Positions 22,101-33,165 of a stretch of 64,000 nucleotides of DNA are shown here, in pieces. The notes under the pieces are model-generated. The model was not told where the DNA came from. It saw only the letters and a program-made list of their open reading frames with translations, and did not search any database. Source of the DNA: Mytilus edulis (lineage: Eukaryota > Mollusca > Bivalvia > Mytilida > Mytilidae). Made by a program: the position numbers and the translations under genes. Numbering within the stretch: the stretch's first letter is position 1; each line of letters opens with the position of its first letter. The stretch spans positions 42,795,426 through 42,859,425 of the forward strand of contig NC_092349.1 of assembly GCF_963676685.1 (NCBI RefSeq). The letters are read 5' to 3'.

Positions 22101-25100
22101 AGCTATTTTGGCAAGTCTTTTCTTACTAATGAAATCTTTATTTGAAACGAATCAGCTAAATGGTTTAGATTGTTTGTTTGGTTTTAAGTCATTCTCTTTT
22201 GAACATTCAAAATTATAATCAATTCATCGCATTCCATAGCCACGTGTAACTTGTTAATATAAGCGTCTGGAAATCAAATACTTCTGAAGCAACTTTATCC
22301 AAATGAAGATTTGTCAGATAACTTAGCATGTTAGGGTTGCTCTATTGTTTCTGTCAAACTCTTATCAGTTTATTTAAAACATTTTTGGAAGTTTTAAAAC
22401 CACTTTACCAATACTAGTTTACTACAAATTCGACCCTTTATCGCCAAGATATAGTTACCCTTTTGTATACAGTGTATTTAAACAACCTATAATTTGTAAG
22501 AAAACGCTGAATTATTAATTTAACACACCAATTGATTAATTTTGAACGTGAGAATATAATACTACAGCAAGTCTGTGTTTTTATTATGAACAATGACATA
22601 AATTTTCTATTCTAATGTTTTGACTACCACTGCACATATTTTGAGTATATTATTTTTCAATTTAAATGCCATTTGTAAAAATATCTTGAATAGGGAAATT
22701 AAATATGATACTTTATTATAGAAGTCAACATCAATATTTGCATTTCATTTGTATAGAGAAGAGTTTCCTTTTCTGCAATGTCATCTCATCACCGCTTGTT
22801 TAACAAAAGATAGGAAGAAACCATAATAGACATATCGTCTGAATACCACAGAAAGCGAGTTGTGATGAATGCATTAATCAAACATTATTTCATAATATGC
22901 TCTATAAACTCTAAAATTTGCATTGTTATAATTTTACAACATGGTTATTGGTTTGGTTTCACAACTGTTTTGAGTGCCACAGTCTGATGAGTCTTATGTA
23001 TAAAACGTAACGTGTATAATTTACAGCGTATATAACCCTTGTATCTTTTATGAGTTTCTAGCAAATAACCGCCAACTCATTAACGATATTGTGTGTCATA
23101 CTACATACAACTCTGGAGCATGCACAATCTGGACTTACGTGAAATTTTATGTCAAAGGTCATAATTTCGAGAGAACCGGGACGAGCGCAAATTAATCTGT
23201 AATTCATCATTACACAATAATGTTACAAAAATCCGATCTTCTTCAATCAAAAAGAAAGAAAAAATGTCTGGATCACTAGAGTTATATAAGTTCAATTCTT
23301 TAACATTTTATCTCAATTCATCAAATTTCGATTTATGAAAACAAAATCGATTATCAGCATTGACGATCGATTATCAGTGATCATCGCTATTAATACATGA
23401 GACTTTATTGCATAATATATATTGGTACATAAAAATTAGAACAGATAGTTTTTAAGTTGACTGATCAATATCGAAGGATTGTTTTGCAGCACTACAAAGT
23501 GGCATTTGAATTTATTACATAAAATGAACTCAAAGTACCGAGTTATATAACTAGAAAATTCAATATCCATTTATAATAGACATGCGTATATTATGGGTTT
23601 TAATAGAATAGTTTGTGCAGGAAATCTATGTAAACTGATCTTTCTATACAGTGGCAGATCCAGTCATTTGAAAGGGGGGGGGGGGGGGGTGGGGTTCCCA
23701 ACCCAGGACAAAAAAAGGGGGGAGTTCCAACTACATGTCCCCATTCAAATGCATTGATCGTAAAAAAAAATCTGGATCCGCCACTGCTATATTGTACATT
23801 AATTCAAATTTAATCCAAGGTTTTGATTGAAGCCGTTGTATTTTTCAATGCTTATGATTAAATCAGATTTATGTTTTCTATTTCTCTGTTATTGTTATGG
23901 CAGCCAAACAAATAGGCCATCCGATATTTAGTGAAATTTTGCTTCAGTATTTTAAATAACATCTTAAATGATTACTGACGAGACTCGTTTTCCAACAAGC
24001 TTTAACTGCTCATTCCACTAGAAAATCTTTAATAAGTTTTTTCATATACATATGTACATCATTTCTTATTCGTGAATACAATTTACATAAAATTTACATT
24101 TCGTTTTCGTTATGTTGAAAGGACTTTAAAACTTCAAGAATAGTTTTAAACATATATGCATCGAAAGCCCCCGCAATAAATATTTAAATGCTTCTTAAAA
24201 GAGATGAAGAAGTCTCGAGGTGAAAAGTATTTGTTTTCTAGTTCAATATTTACCCATTTAAACATAAACTCATACGTCTCATTTTATGCTTTTAGTATTT
24301 ATTTATTATCCGTCTAGTTTTTATAACTAACTATTAATGTATGTTCACGACACGATTCAGTCTATACCCTTTCTTTTAAATTGGCATCTATAATTGAATA
24401 CAAACACAGCAGATGTTAGGCTCATATAATCATCAAATTTTGAAGGTTGCATCCGAAGAAAAGGCTGAATTTTATTATTAAGGGTTTAGATTTCGAAATA
24501 AATGGAAGACAAGTGCAACATTTACATAACTCTGTTTACATGTGTATTCCAAGACCGTAATATCCATTCGAAAAAAAACCTGCATAATTATATTCATATC
24601 ATTGAAGTACATAGTACTATCATCAAACAATTCAAATTAAAGACATGTGCATTTCTAAAGACATTAAATCAAATAAATTTACACAAACGCCGATAGACTA
24701 TATATGCAAAAGGAAACAAAAGACAGTCAATGGACATTTGATTAATTGTCTTGAAGACAGTAACCCACCCACCAAAGAACATCTAATCAGGTTCGGATCC
24801 AGGATTTTGAAAAGGGGGACTTGGTAAGCCAATATTTGGAGGAATGCTGGTAAAATGCTATTCATGAAGCGACTAAAGGGGGCTGGGTCTCCTGCTTATC
24901 TCTATATCTGCATCTACAAATAAGCAAGAAAGAAGAACGTTTGGATACACTATCCTCTCGGGATCAATTAAACTGACAATTCTAATCGCAAAAGCGTGAA
25001 TCAAACCAATAAAAAACAGAAAAACAGACCATCTTACCATAAAGTATTATAGTGCTAGTAAACTGAAGTCCACTTCAGAAAAAAAAATCCTATCTTCATT

Positions 25101-28100
25101 CAGGGAAAACATCAACTTAGAAACCAGTCAATACAATTTCCGTTGATATAAAAGAATAATCGATTTCGATAGGGAATCTCGACCTTAGATACAAAGAGAA
25201 GTTTAGATTTATTATGCTCTAGTAATTAGCGACATTATTGATAAGAAAGGCCGTCCTATTGTGATGTCAGGCTACCTTTAATGGTGTGTATTGTTAGGGG
25301 AGAGACACCACTTAATTACTGCCAATTTATTTATATTGTAATTACATATTGTTGATGTTCTTGCAAAATTACAAATTGCTTTTAATATGTATTGATAAAC
25401 TGAATTGATTATTTTTTTTTAAATGGACGAAAGTCATACTATGGAGTTTTCATATAACACAAGTTTAATTTATAAAAAGGGGGGTCAAGTTTAAATATTT
25501 TATTTGCAGAACATTGCAAAGGGATGAGATAAGTTTGTCAAAGCCCTCTTGTGTAAACAATTTGGAGCAGGATAAAATTATAAAATATTATACATGCTCA
25601 CAATACAATACATCAGACCCGTAGCTAGGAGTTTCCAAGAGGGAAGGGGGGGCTACATGGACTTGCGATCCAATCATACTCAACTTTAACAGTTACAATT
25701 CGAACAGAACGTCGACCTTAACAGTGCCTATATGTTTTCAAAAAGGGGGGTAATTCGAATTTAAACATTATAAAAAGAAAAGATAACGATATAACATCGA
25801 TAGTATGCGTATTACTGCGAAGTTAAAACTTTGTTTCAGTAATGTAATTACTGTCTCTTCACAACACCTACCACCCCCCCTTTTAAAATACCCTAAATCT
25901 GTCCGGATAGTGACTCCCATATTAGAAAAATGTATGTGTTATAGATAAAATGCACTTTATAAACACTCTCTTATATCTTTATTTTATCATTAAACTGTCC
26001 TATTTATAAACACCCTCGGCTTGTCTAAATTTAGATTAATTTCTCCGTATGGATACACAGGGTAATCTAAAACTGTACGTTCATTACACAGTTGTATAGT
26101 TATGTATAAGTAATGATTTGAGAACATTTTTCTATGATTTGTTTTGATTTATAGACCCTTCTCACGCAAGCACTTAAAGATTGGTAGGATTTAAATAAAA
26201 GGAATTAAGATTAAGATAAAACCATAAAAATTGTTAACTACAAAATTACTGGACGTTTGCTATTGAAATTCAAATCATATATATATATATATTTTCACAT
26301 TTAAAGTTTGGTAGAAACTTTGTTCGTTAGAGAATTTATAATACATCTTCGCGAATGTTTGGTATTATTTCTAGTTCAACTTTTGGTGCTTTCGTATGGC
26401 TATAATTTCTTTCAAGTGCCATTGATGAGAAATTATTTTTCGAAATGCAAATATAGTGCATCTAAGTCGATTCCATATCAATAATATTGCATGATAACTT
26501 AATGCGATGTCAATAAGGAAAAACTTGCCTGTCTAAATGAATGTTTTTCGTGTTCAGTGACAAATATTACATTGTATATGGACTTGTTAATGTGTCACCC
26601 TGCCTTCCTTTTCATCCCCTCCAAAAAAACAAAATAAAGACAGAGCAAACAAACCTTATTACGAAGTTCTTGAAATGGGACAGGGAATATATAAGCATTT
26701 ATCTTACCTCCTATACATTTCCAGGAATATGATTGGTTAAAAGCGTCCGCGTGCAAACCGTGTATATTTGATATTAGGTTAGTAGGGAGGCGGGGCTCAT
26801 CTCATACACGGTTAGTAGTGGAGTTACGTCCCTTTATATTCCATATTAGGTAAGAAGGGGAACTATGTAACGAATATTACACGCTGCAAAATCGTGCAGT
26901 GGTAGTCAATAAAAACATTTCTTATCAAGAATATAAACAATGACATCACCGAAGTCAAAATATTCCCCTGTAATAGATTTTAATGCCTATAATCCAAAAT
27001 CTAACACGCTTTGTATTTTACAACCTTTTTTTTAAAGAGATCATGCAAATAGGATTTATGTCCATAATCCTTTGTATTCAAATAAAACTCTCTAAAATCG
27101 CCGGGATATTTGATTCATAAGTGGATTTATGGCCATATGACTACTTGTTCAATAATATTTATTCGCTGTTTATATGAAATATTTATTTCTAATAGGAGTT
27201 TGTCATATATCACGTTGAAAGGCTTCATATGAATGAATGTTTTCATATCAGGGATATTTTGTTCATTAAGACTTTACATCGAACTTTTGACATATGTTGA
27301 TTTTGGCACATACTATTTCATGATAAATTTTAGTGTGTGGTATATTTCTCAAAGCATTGGTTTTGTTGATTTGTTTGTAATACTGACAAGATTTAAGTTT
27401 ACCAAATACGTTTAAAGTAAATTTAAAACTTATCTTCTTCAAAAGATAGATTTCATAGAATGATAGACCAAGGTATACATTTCAGAAATTCTATGGAATT
27501 GATAGGCCAACCTTAAAATCGTTTGTTTTCCTTTTACGATCCTGTCCCTCAAATCTTACAAATTGCATACATGCACGTATATCGAAATTCATAGATAATC
27601 TGACTGCAATTCTAAATATTGACAAAGCAATAATAAATCATTTAAAGTACATAACCACAACTACATGAAAAGTATAAAAATAACTTTAAAAAATACTTCA
27701 GAAACAAAAAATTAAACGAAAAAGAATACAGCAAAATTTGACGAACCATATATAAATGGATACTTTTTAAAACAGAATAAAAGACAATGCTGAATACTAT
27801 TTTTTTCCTTTTTTTTTTTTTTATCTGTTTCGAACGATATTAAGCAGTTACTCACGTGAAACGAGAAATATAAATTAATTTCACTGATTCTGCAATCAAA
27901 CATTTTTATGTTAAACTCTAAACGTGTTTCGACTATTTGAGTCGTTTGGTTGCTTTCTTGTGAACGAATATTCTATATTTGTCTTTTATTCATAATACTT
28001 TATATCTTTAATATGTAATTTAAAACTCACCGAACTTTCTTATCAGACAAAGTTGATTCATTATGCGTTCTGTCAACACATTCTCCAGAAATTAATTCCA

Positions 28101-28101
28101 T
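15921..28101 (-). CDS. Four-exon gene for a 361-aa proline-rich protein of unknown function
   Basis: Exons, in transcript order: 28031-28101, 20972-21072, 19008-19680 and 15921-16161. Every intron has GT and AG ends, and three donors read GTGAGT. Reading phase is continuous at each junction (CG+G, C+AA, AA+G), and the total of 1086 nt gives 361 codons plus TAG. The N-terminus MELISGECVDRTHNE leads to a TYGWYPSAKDV motif near residue 36. The middle (about 70-260) is low-complexity and rich in Pro, Ser and Thr. The C-terminus has a second motif, KYGWRAEVHGDPLK, and a conserved-looking basic tail ending KHRWKNFAFVY. No signal peptide or membrane segment is visible. I do not recognise the family. 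The paired YGW motifs and short basic tail recall small ciliary proteins, but that is only an impression. Confidence 0.75.
16464..17613. mobile_element. Non-autonomous DNA transposon with TA target site and internal tandem repeats
   Basis: The ends are inverted copies: TAGCCATTCTTCCCCATGCC on the left and GGCATGGGGAGAATGGCTA on the right. Each is flanked by TA, as for Tc1/mariner-type insertions. A second, weaker inverted pair around CCGGGGGAA lies just inside. The core (about 16880-17400) is a degenerate minisatellite of GACATGTAGACA and AGACTGGTG words. There is no transposase frame. It lies in intron 3 of the 361-aa gene. Confidence 0.65.
17614..18605. other. Intron 3 sequence, no further feature seen
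   Basis: AT-rich intronic DNA with nothing supportable. Confidence 0.5.
18606..18886. mobile_element. MITE with TTAA ends (piggyBac-like)
   Basis: It is 281 bp including target duplications. The ends are TTAAGGAGGTACC and GTACCCCCTTAA, inverted copies each containing TTAA. A relative with the same ends lies at 56455-56730. It sits in intron 3 of the 361-aa gene. Confidence 0.65.
19008..19680 (-). CDS. Exon 3 of the 361-aa gene (Pro/Ser-rich)
   Basis: The exon is 673 nt, with acceptor ATATTTTAG and donor GTGAGT (plus strand ACTCAC at 19002-19007). It encodes a Pro-rich segment with short repeated PRPPK, PTPPPRP and RTPTP patterns and ends with the second YGW motif. Confidence 0.85.
19681..20971 (-). 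other. Intron 2 of the 361-aa gene
   Basis: AT-rich, with no recognised element. Confidence 0.55.
20972..21072 (-). CDS. Exon 2 of the 361-aa gene
   Basis: The exon is 101 nt, with acceptor TATTTTACAG and donor GTGAGT. It encodes FVLPDIMKEQTYGWYPSAKD and on to VPNEY, and holds the first YGW motif. Confidence 0.8.
22984..23030 (+). other. Decayed hammerhead-ribozyme repeat
   Basis: CTGATGAGTCTTATG is intact, but the second half of stem II reads TATAA instead of AGAC and the GAAA box reads AAAA. Stem II can no longer form. This looks like a dead copy of the family seen at 11161-11215. Confidence 0.5.
23649..23786. mobile_element. MITE, CAGTGGCGGATCCAG terminal inverted repeats
   Basis: It is 138 bp with ends CAGTGGCAGATCCAG and CTGGATCCGCCACTG. 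A 5-bp duplication CTATA flanks it (23644-23648 and 23787-23791). The interior carries a long G-run. Relatives lie at 51141 and 53923. Confidence 0.75.
25615..25915 (+). repeat. Degenerate G-rich interspersed repeat
   Basis: GTAGCTAGGAG, a G-run, then AACAGTTACAATT and AGAACGTCGAC appear in the same order at about 35217-35360. Confidence 0.45.
28031..28101 (-). CDS. Exon 1 of the 361-aa gene (start codon)
   Basis: The ATG at 28101-28099 sits in AACATGG, a good initiation context. Twenty-three codons and two bases follow to a GTGAGT donor at 28030-28025. An AG lies just upstream of the ATG (AACAG), but the pyrimidine tract there is poor, so the 5' end of this exon is uncertain. Confidence 0.7.
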
Positions 28102-29835
28102 GTTCTGTTATTTTTTTAATTATTAAAGTCATTTAATCTCGTACACAAAGATACCAATTGTTAATTTTCAAAATCCAAAGATCTTAGTGTATGCTCTTAT
28201 TTTGCTGGTTTAATAGTGTTTATTGTCAATGTTTAGGCCAAATTCTTCAAGAAATTCTAATGAAAGTTTCTTCAATACAAAACGAAACCGTTTAATTAAC
28301 AATTTTCACCAAGGCCTATTAAATAAACCATGCCTCCATTTTGTCAACACATTTGTTTTTATATCTTTTATTCTTTTAAATTGCTTTTTAGTAATTTCAA
28401 TGTGCTAAGCAACAACCACATTTACTCCGGAGATATGATCTTCACTACTCAACATTTTTGTAATTATTTTTAATCTTCATTGGATAATTGCGCAATTTTG
28501 TCCTTAGTATACATAACCTTCAAACATGAAAATGAATTCAAACAACTCATCGCTATACTAAAACATTACTAGTTCAATTTTATGAGTGATTGCCTCACAT
28601 TAAATGGGAAATAGAACTCAAGTCTACTTTTAAAGATGGTGTAACAAGAATGTATTGTCTCATCCTGAGTGATGCAACACTTTGACCTGCATTTCTAGTA
28701 GAACCTATTTCTTATCTCAATTAAATATGGACAAGCCATCTAAGATGATATTATCCTCGTATACCCACACCAAAGAAAATATAGAAGTCTTCAATTTCAA
28801 TCATGTCTAGGGCAGATGTATCTTAAAAGTAAACGGGGTTTTTATTCCTTTATAAAAAAACCTTCAATATCATATTCCATAAATAATTCTGCAATTATGG
28901 TATTTATTTTGAAACAAATATTGATTAAAATAGCAAATCGATTTGAAAACAATTTTGCCGTCTTATTCAGGAAGAAACTCGTCAACATTGCTCATATTGA
29001 TAGACATTAGTTACATTTAGAAGTATTAAAACTTGTTAAAATTGGTATCCATGAATAAGATAATTTTATTCCAAGTGCTAAGTTTCTTAACCCGGAAGCG
29101 AAGTAAACACTTACAGCGACACTTGGTTGAAACCTATCTGATCAACGGAGATAATTGGAATATTAAAAGAAAAGTTAAGTACGCTGGTGATTATAGAACG
29201 CCGTTCAAGTTTCTTTTAAACTTCGTCTTAAACGGTCATGAAATTCGTAAGGTGAGCAGATTTCTATGGCCAATTCGAAACTAACTTCGAGAGTAGTCCG
29301 GGTCCAAGGAAAAGAAAGTGGTCTGTTACCCTTGAGTGGTGTTATTCCTCGCAAGGTTCCTTCAATTGGCCGTTTCAGAATCTAAAGCATCATTGTTCGT
29401 ACCCCTAAGTGAAAATAACGTTACGTCATTGGTTGAATTTCGATTGTTTGGGACGTTTTAAACCAATCAAAACGCTTTGGTGTACGCTTTTGAAAATATT
29501 ACCCAGGATGAATTAGATTCTGAAACAGCTGGAGGATGTATAAAGACGCAGCCACATTCTAATTGAATGTATCGCCCTAAATATACCTGAACTATTTGCC
29601 ACTGGACAATAAACTGTCAAAAATTAATTATAATTGTTTAAATACAAAAATATGGAAATACCCTAATTTTGTGTCGTTGTTTGCAAAGTTCAGTTTGCCC
29701 TGAAATCTTTCAAATAATTGAAGAAAATAATAGGTGATTGTATGAAACAGATTTAGGAAGATAAAGTGTGGCGAAAGATAATACTAAATATACCTTCGAA
29801 ATAAAAAGTCGAAAATAAAATTAATTTCTGTGTTT
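28102..29835. other. Upstream flank of the 361-aa gene, with a possible promoter
   Basis: Most is AT-rich. Around 29080-29480 CpG density rises, with an ETS-like ACCCGGAAGCG (about 29092), a CRE-like TTACGTCA next to ATTGG (about 29432-29446) and CCAAT (29463). These could form the promoter of the minus-strand gene, with a non-coding first exon between. I could not fix a start site. Confidence 0.3.
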
Positions 29836-30035
29836 GGTCTCTTGTGGAGAGTTGTCTCATTGGCAATCGTACCACATCTTATTTTTTATATTGACAACGC
29901 CATGGCTGAAAAGAATAAGACCAACAAACGAGAGTACACAAAATAAAACTAAAGACTAAACAACACGAACCCCATGCACCAAAAACGTGTGGTGCTTTGA
30001 AAGGTTAATCAGATCCTGCTCAATATGTGACACCC
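29836..30035 (+). repeat. Mussel-type interspersed repeat (TCTTGTGGAGAG element)
   Basis: TTGGTCTCTTGTGGAGAGTT with CTCATTGGCAATC and ACCACAT, followed by a segment with CAACACGAACCCCATGCACC and AGATCCTGCTC. Related copies lie at 30840-30985 and 59461-59525. Confidence 0.7.
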
Positions 30036-30839
30036 GTCAAATCAGAAAATGTCAATTTATTGGAAAATTTTTAATTGAAAATGTTGCTATTCATCGTGAC
30101 CTTTTAAATGTTTCAATTCTATTACTTTCTTACATTTATTTATAAACAAGTTTTTTAAGTTTTAAACGATGACAATTCTATCAAATAAAAACAGCAAAGA
30201 GCAAAAACGTGCCTCATTCCCAACGGGGGAAATACATGGTTAAATAAGGTAGAAAACAACACGACAATATTCCGTGATAAAGACACTTACAGGCCCTACA
30301 TATAATATTTACTTTGACAAGATAAAACAATCGATAGACAAACTTAACTTCAAGTATTGTGTCAAAAATATCTGATAACGTATAGCCTGATAAGACCATC
30401 TTAAGCATACTTAATTTTCTACATTAGGAAACAAAACGAAGTTTGCTTTACCCCTGATGCAATGTAGCATGTAGCGTTAATCAGCATGCACAGTACTTTG
30501 TCAACTGCCTGTGCATAATTTAGCACTTATTTAAACTGATAAAGTTTAAACCGAAAAAGTTGATTGAAACATAGGTCTATATTGAAAATTGCTGAGTTTT
30601 CAATAAAAGTTTGATTGATTGATTTGATTGATTGATAGGTCAACTTACTGTAGGATGGACAGACCGATTAATTTAAAGGTTGCGTGATGCTTTGATTGTG
30701 TGTGCCAATATATTAATTAACGCGACCTTTTGTTGTACAGTAAATTAGTTTGGTAGTAGATATTCGAAATTCAAAAATCTGATTACCGTTCAATTTTTGG
30801 CCGTTAGTTTTCTCGTTTGTTTTAATTTACATTGTCATT

Positions 30840-30985
30840 ATGGAGGCTTTTATATAGCTGACTATGCGATATGGGCTTTGCGTGATTGTTGAAGGCCATA
30901 CGGTGACCTATAGTTGTTAATTTCTGTGTTATGTTGGTCTCTTGTGGAGAGCTGTCTCATTGACAATCATACCACATTTTTTTTT
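30840..30985 (+). repeat. Mussel-type interspersed repeat (TCTTGTGGAGAG element)
   Basis: GACTATGCGATATGGGCTTT, then CGGTGACCTATAGTTGTTAA, then TCTTGTGGAGAGCTGTCTC, ending in an A/T tract. This is the longest copy in the window. Confidence 0.7.
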
Positions 30986-31099
30986 CTTTTTATATAAATC
31001 AAATAAGTTAAATTCATTGATACGATGACCAATAAATATGATTTAAAAAGTAATATACATTTGTACCATAAATACCAAACTCTAAGGAACTTGAATTCA

Positions 31100-31260
31100 A
31101 TGCACCGTGAAAGTCCCTTATCAAATGCAAAATTAACTCGAATAATTCAAGCCCTTTCCGTGTCCGATTTTCTCCCACACGAGGGCTTGAACTCCTTATG
31201 ATCATTGGCCGCGTCGCCCGCTCTCTGTGAGAGAGAGCCAATCGGCGGCGATCAGGATAA
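31100..31260 (-). repeat. Possible tRNA-derived SINE fragment
   Basis: Minus-strand AGTTCAAGCCCTC resembles a Pol III B box, with a GC-rich TTGGCTCTC segment about 55 bases upstream where an A box would lie. The match is weak, and the sequence is much more GC-rich than its surroundings. Confidence 0.3.
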
Positions 31261-31330
31261 TGAGTCTGCGCAACTGTCTTGTTGTTGTCTTACCAAACAC
31301 GTGTGTTCAATTAACACAAATCCGATAATA

Positions 31331-31382
31331 ATTAATTAACATCAATTAACATCAGTTTACATCATTTAACATCAATTAACAT
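31331..31382. repeat. Short tandem repeat, TTAACATCAA-like units
   Basis: About five copies of a 10-11-bp unit. Confidence 0.6.
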
Positions 31383-33110
31383 CCGGAACTCCTCCTTCTT
31401 AAGCTGCCAACTTAAATCAAAATTCCCATATTGCATAGCGGTGTGAATTTTCCGGTTGACGGTCTTTATCAAGGAAGACGTTCAGGCGTTAATGTAGCTT
31501 TCGTAGATCAGCGGAATATAGCGACTGAATTATTCGGGTTAATGCAAAATTTGAAATCTAAAATAGGAAACGAATGTGTACCAATCGTCAAATTCCTGAA
31601 ATGGTACAGGAACTTCTTAAAGCGAACCATTTTAGAAATACATATTGTGTAATGATAATAAAAAGATTGTGATTTTCTGGAAACCAAGGTTATAACTTGT
31701 TTATTCATACACAACCCTTCAAATGTTTTATCGAATTTTTATTTGTGTTTAATGTGACCCATGATTCTTTTTAAAATTTATCATTTTAATGCTTCATGAA
31801 AGACAAAACCATACCATGAGCTACAGCTAAGGAAAAGGTGACATCTGAATAACAGTTTTAAAGTCAGCAACAAAGTATCATTACGTTGTTCCTCAATCAA
31901 GTAACTTAACGTATGACTGACTGTATTTTATTTTATTGTTGTTTAATTATCATCCAGTGGCGAATATTTCATATATATATATTGAAGGAGTGTGTTTAAA
32001 TGGATGATAAAACAAAGAAGGTCTTGCAAAGTGTGTCGACTGACACGGAGGAGATAGGGTTTGGACTACCACTGAAATGCTGATCACGTGGGATATGCTG
32101 CATCCTTGACTCATGAATGGTCAAGAGTGGTCAAAAAGTTGTTCCTGAACTTGCAGATAGAATTGAAACCTCTCACGCGGGACCATAGTTTTAACCAGAA
32201 GCATAAACATTTATTTTTTTTAAATGTTGAAATTTTGCTGTCTTCTGAAATTAGTTGTCGGAAAAGGTACCCAGAACCAGAACGGCAGACTCATTCATAC
32301 ATTGTATACGTTATGTATCATTAAACAACTACTAGTAAATAGGAAGTAGTAGACCAATAAATAAATATGCATTCATTGTAGATATAGATAAGTTAAATCA
32401 AATGACTAATTATGAATGGAATTTAATTAAATACTAATTAAACGTTTTTACGGTTAATTAAGTGCTTTTGTTAATTGTTTTTTTTAAATAAAAACGTTAC
32501 AATTTGATTGAAACAAATCCCCAATCCGGTCGTATCATAACGTGAATATATCCACAGGAAAATAACAATCCATGTAATTTGCCTTGTATAATTTCTGAAC
32601 AAACAAATCCATTCAAATCCATTTCAAGACAAACTGTTGCATAATTAGTCTTGAAATTAAAAAAGAAGTGTGTTCCCGTATAGAAAATAAACAAAGAGAG
32701 ATTTCGGGTTGCCTGACTCTGTTATTCTTAATCAGGTTTCTTAGGTGTACTATTGGATTTATTCCGTTATACTATTTAATTAATTTTACAAACTTGTACT
32801 TAAAACACAACCAGTAAATACAAGATAGGAATGAAAAAATACGCATAAGCCATTAATACACGTAGTACACGTCAAGTGTGCGGTATTTACGATAGTTGTA
32901 TCTAAGTCCCTGGTCATTGATTTTTTTAGTGAAAGATCCTTGCAAAAAAATGCACTTGTTTCGGAACAAAAATATACCGTGGCTATAAGCTTGAATGTGC
33001 ATACTATTGGGGGGAGGGGGGTCAGAGACAATTAAGCGCCAGTGGCATGGCTTGATAATTATGTTTTGCTTAATTTTCAGTTTTTATGTATGATCAAATA
33101 ATAATAATAA
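31383..33110. other. Intergenic, no gene recognised
   Basis: The only recognisable piece is a short TCCAGTGGCGAATATTTCAT tail element near 31953, also seen near 37055 and, inverted, at 36135. Confidence 0.45.
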
Positions 33111-33120
33111 GACTAATAAT

Positions 33121-33165
33121 ATTATTCTGATGAAACGATGAGTCCGTCGGAAGGGGACGATTAAG
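33121..33165 (+). other. Hammerhead-like sequence, core damaged
   Basis: CTGATGA (33127-33133) is followed after eight bases by a GTCC/GGAC stem around GTCGGAAGG and then GATT in place of GAAA. An eight-base insertion and the altered box argue that it is inactive. It could also be chance. Confidence 0.35.

Larger units (their letters stand above)
21073..28030 (-). other. Intron 1 of the 361-aa gene (about 7 kb)
   Basis: It holds a decayed hammerhead repeat (22984), a CAGTGGCGG-type MITE (23649-23786), degenerate G-rich relatives (about 24785-24900 and 25615-25915) and an (AT)n tract near 26280. No other coding exon was found on either strand. Confidence 0.55.

Noticed and set aside
29033-29284. 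83-codon plus frame followed by GTGAGC
   Set aside because: A possible exon, but no acceptor of quality, no partner exon and no motif; CpG-rich context fits a promoter as well.
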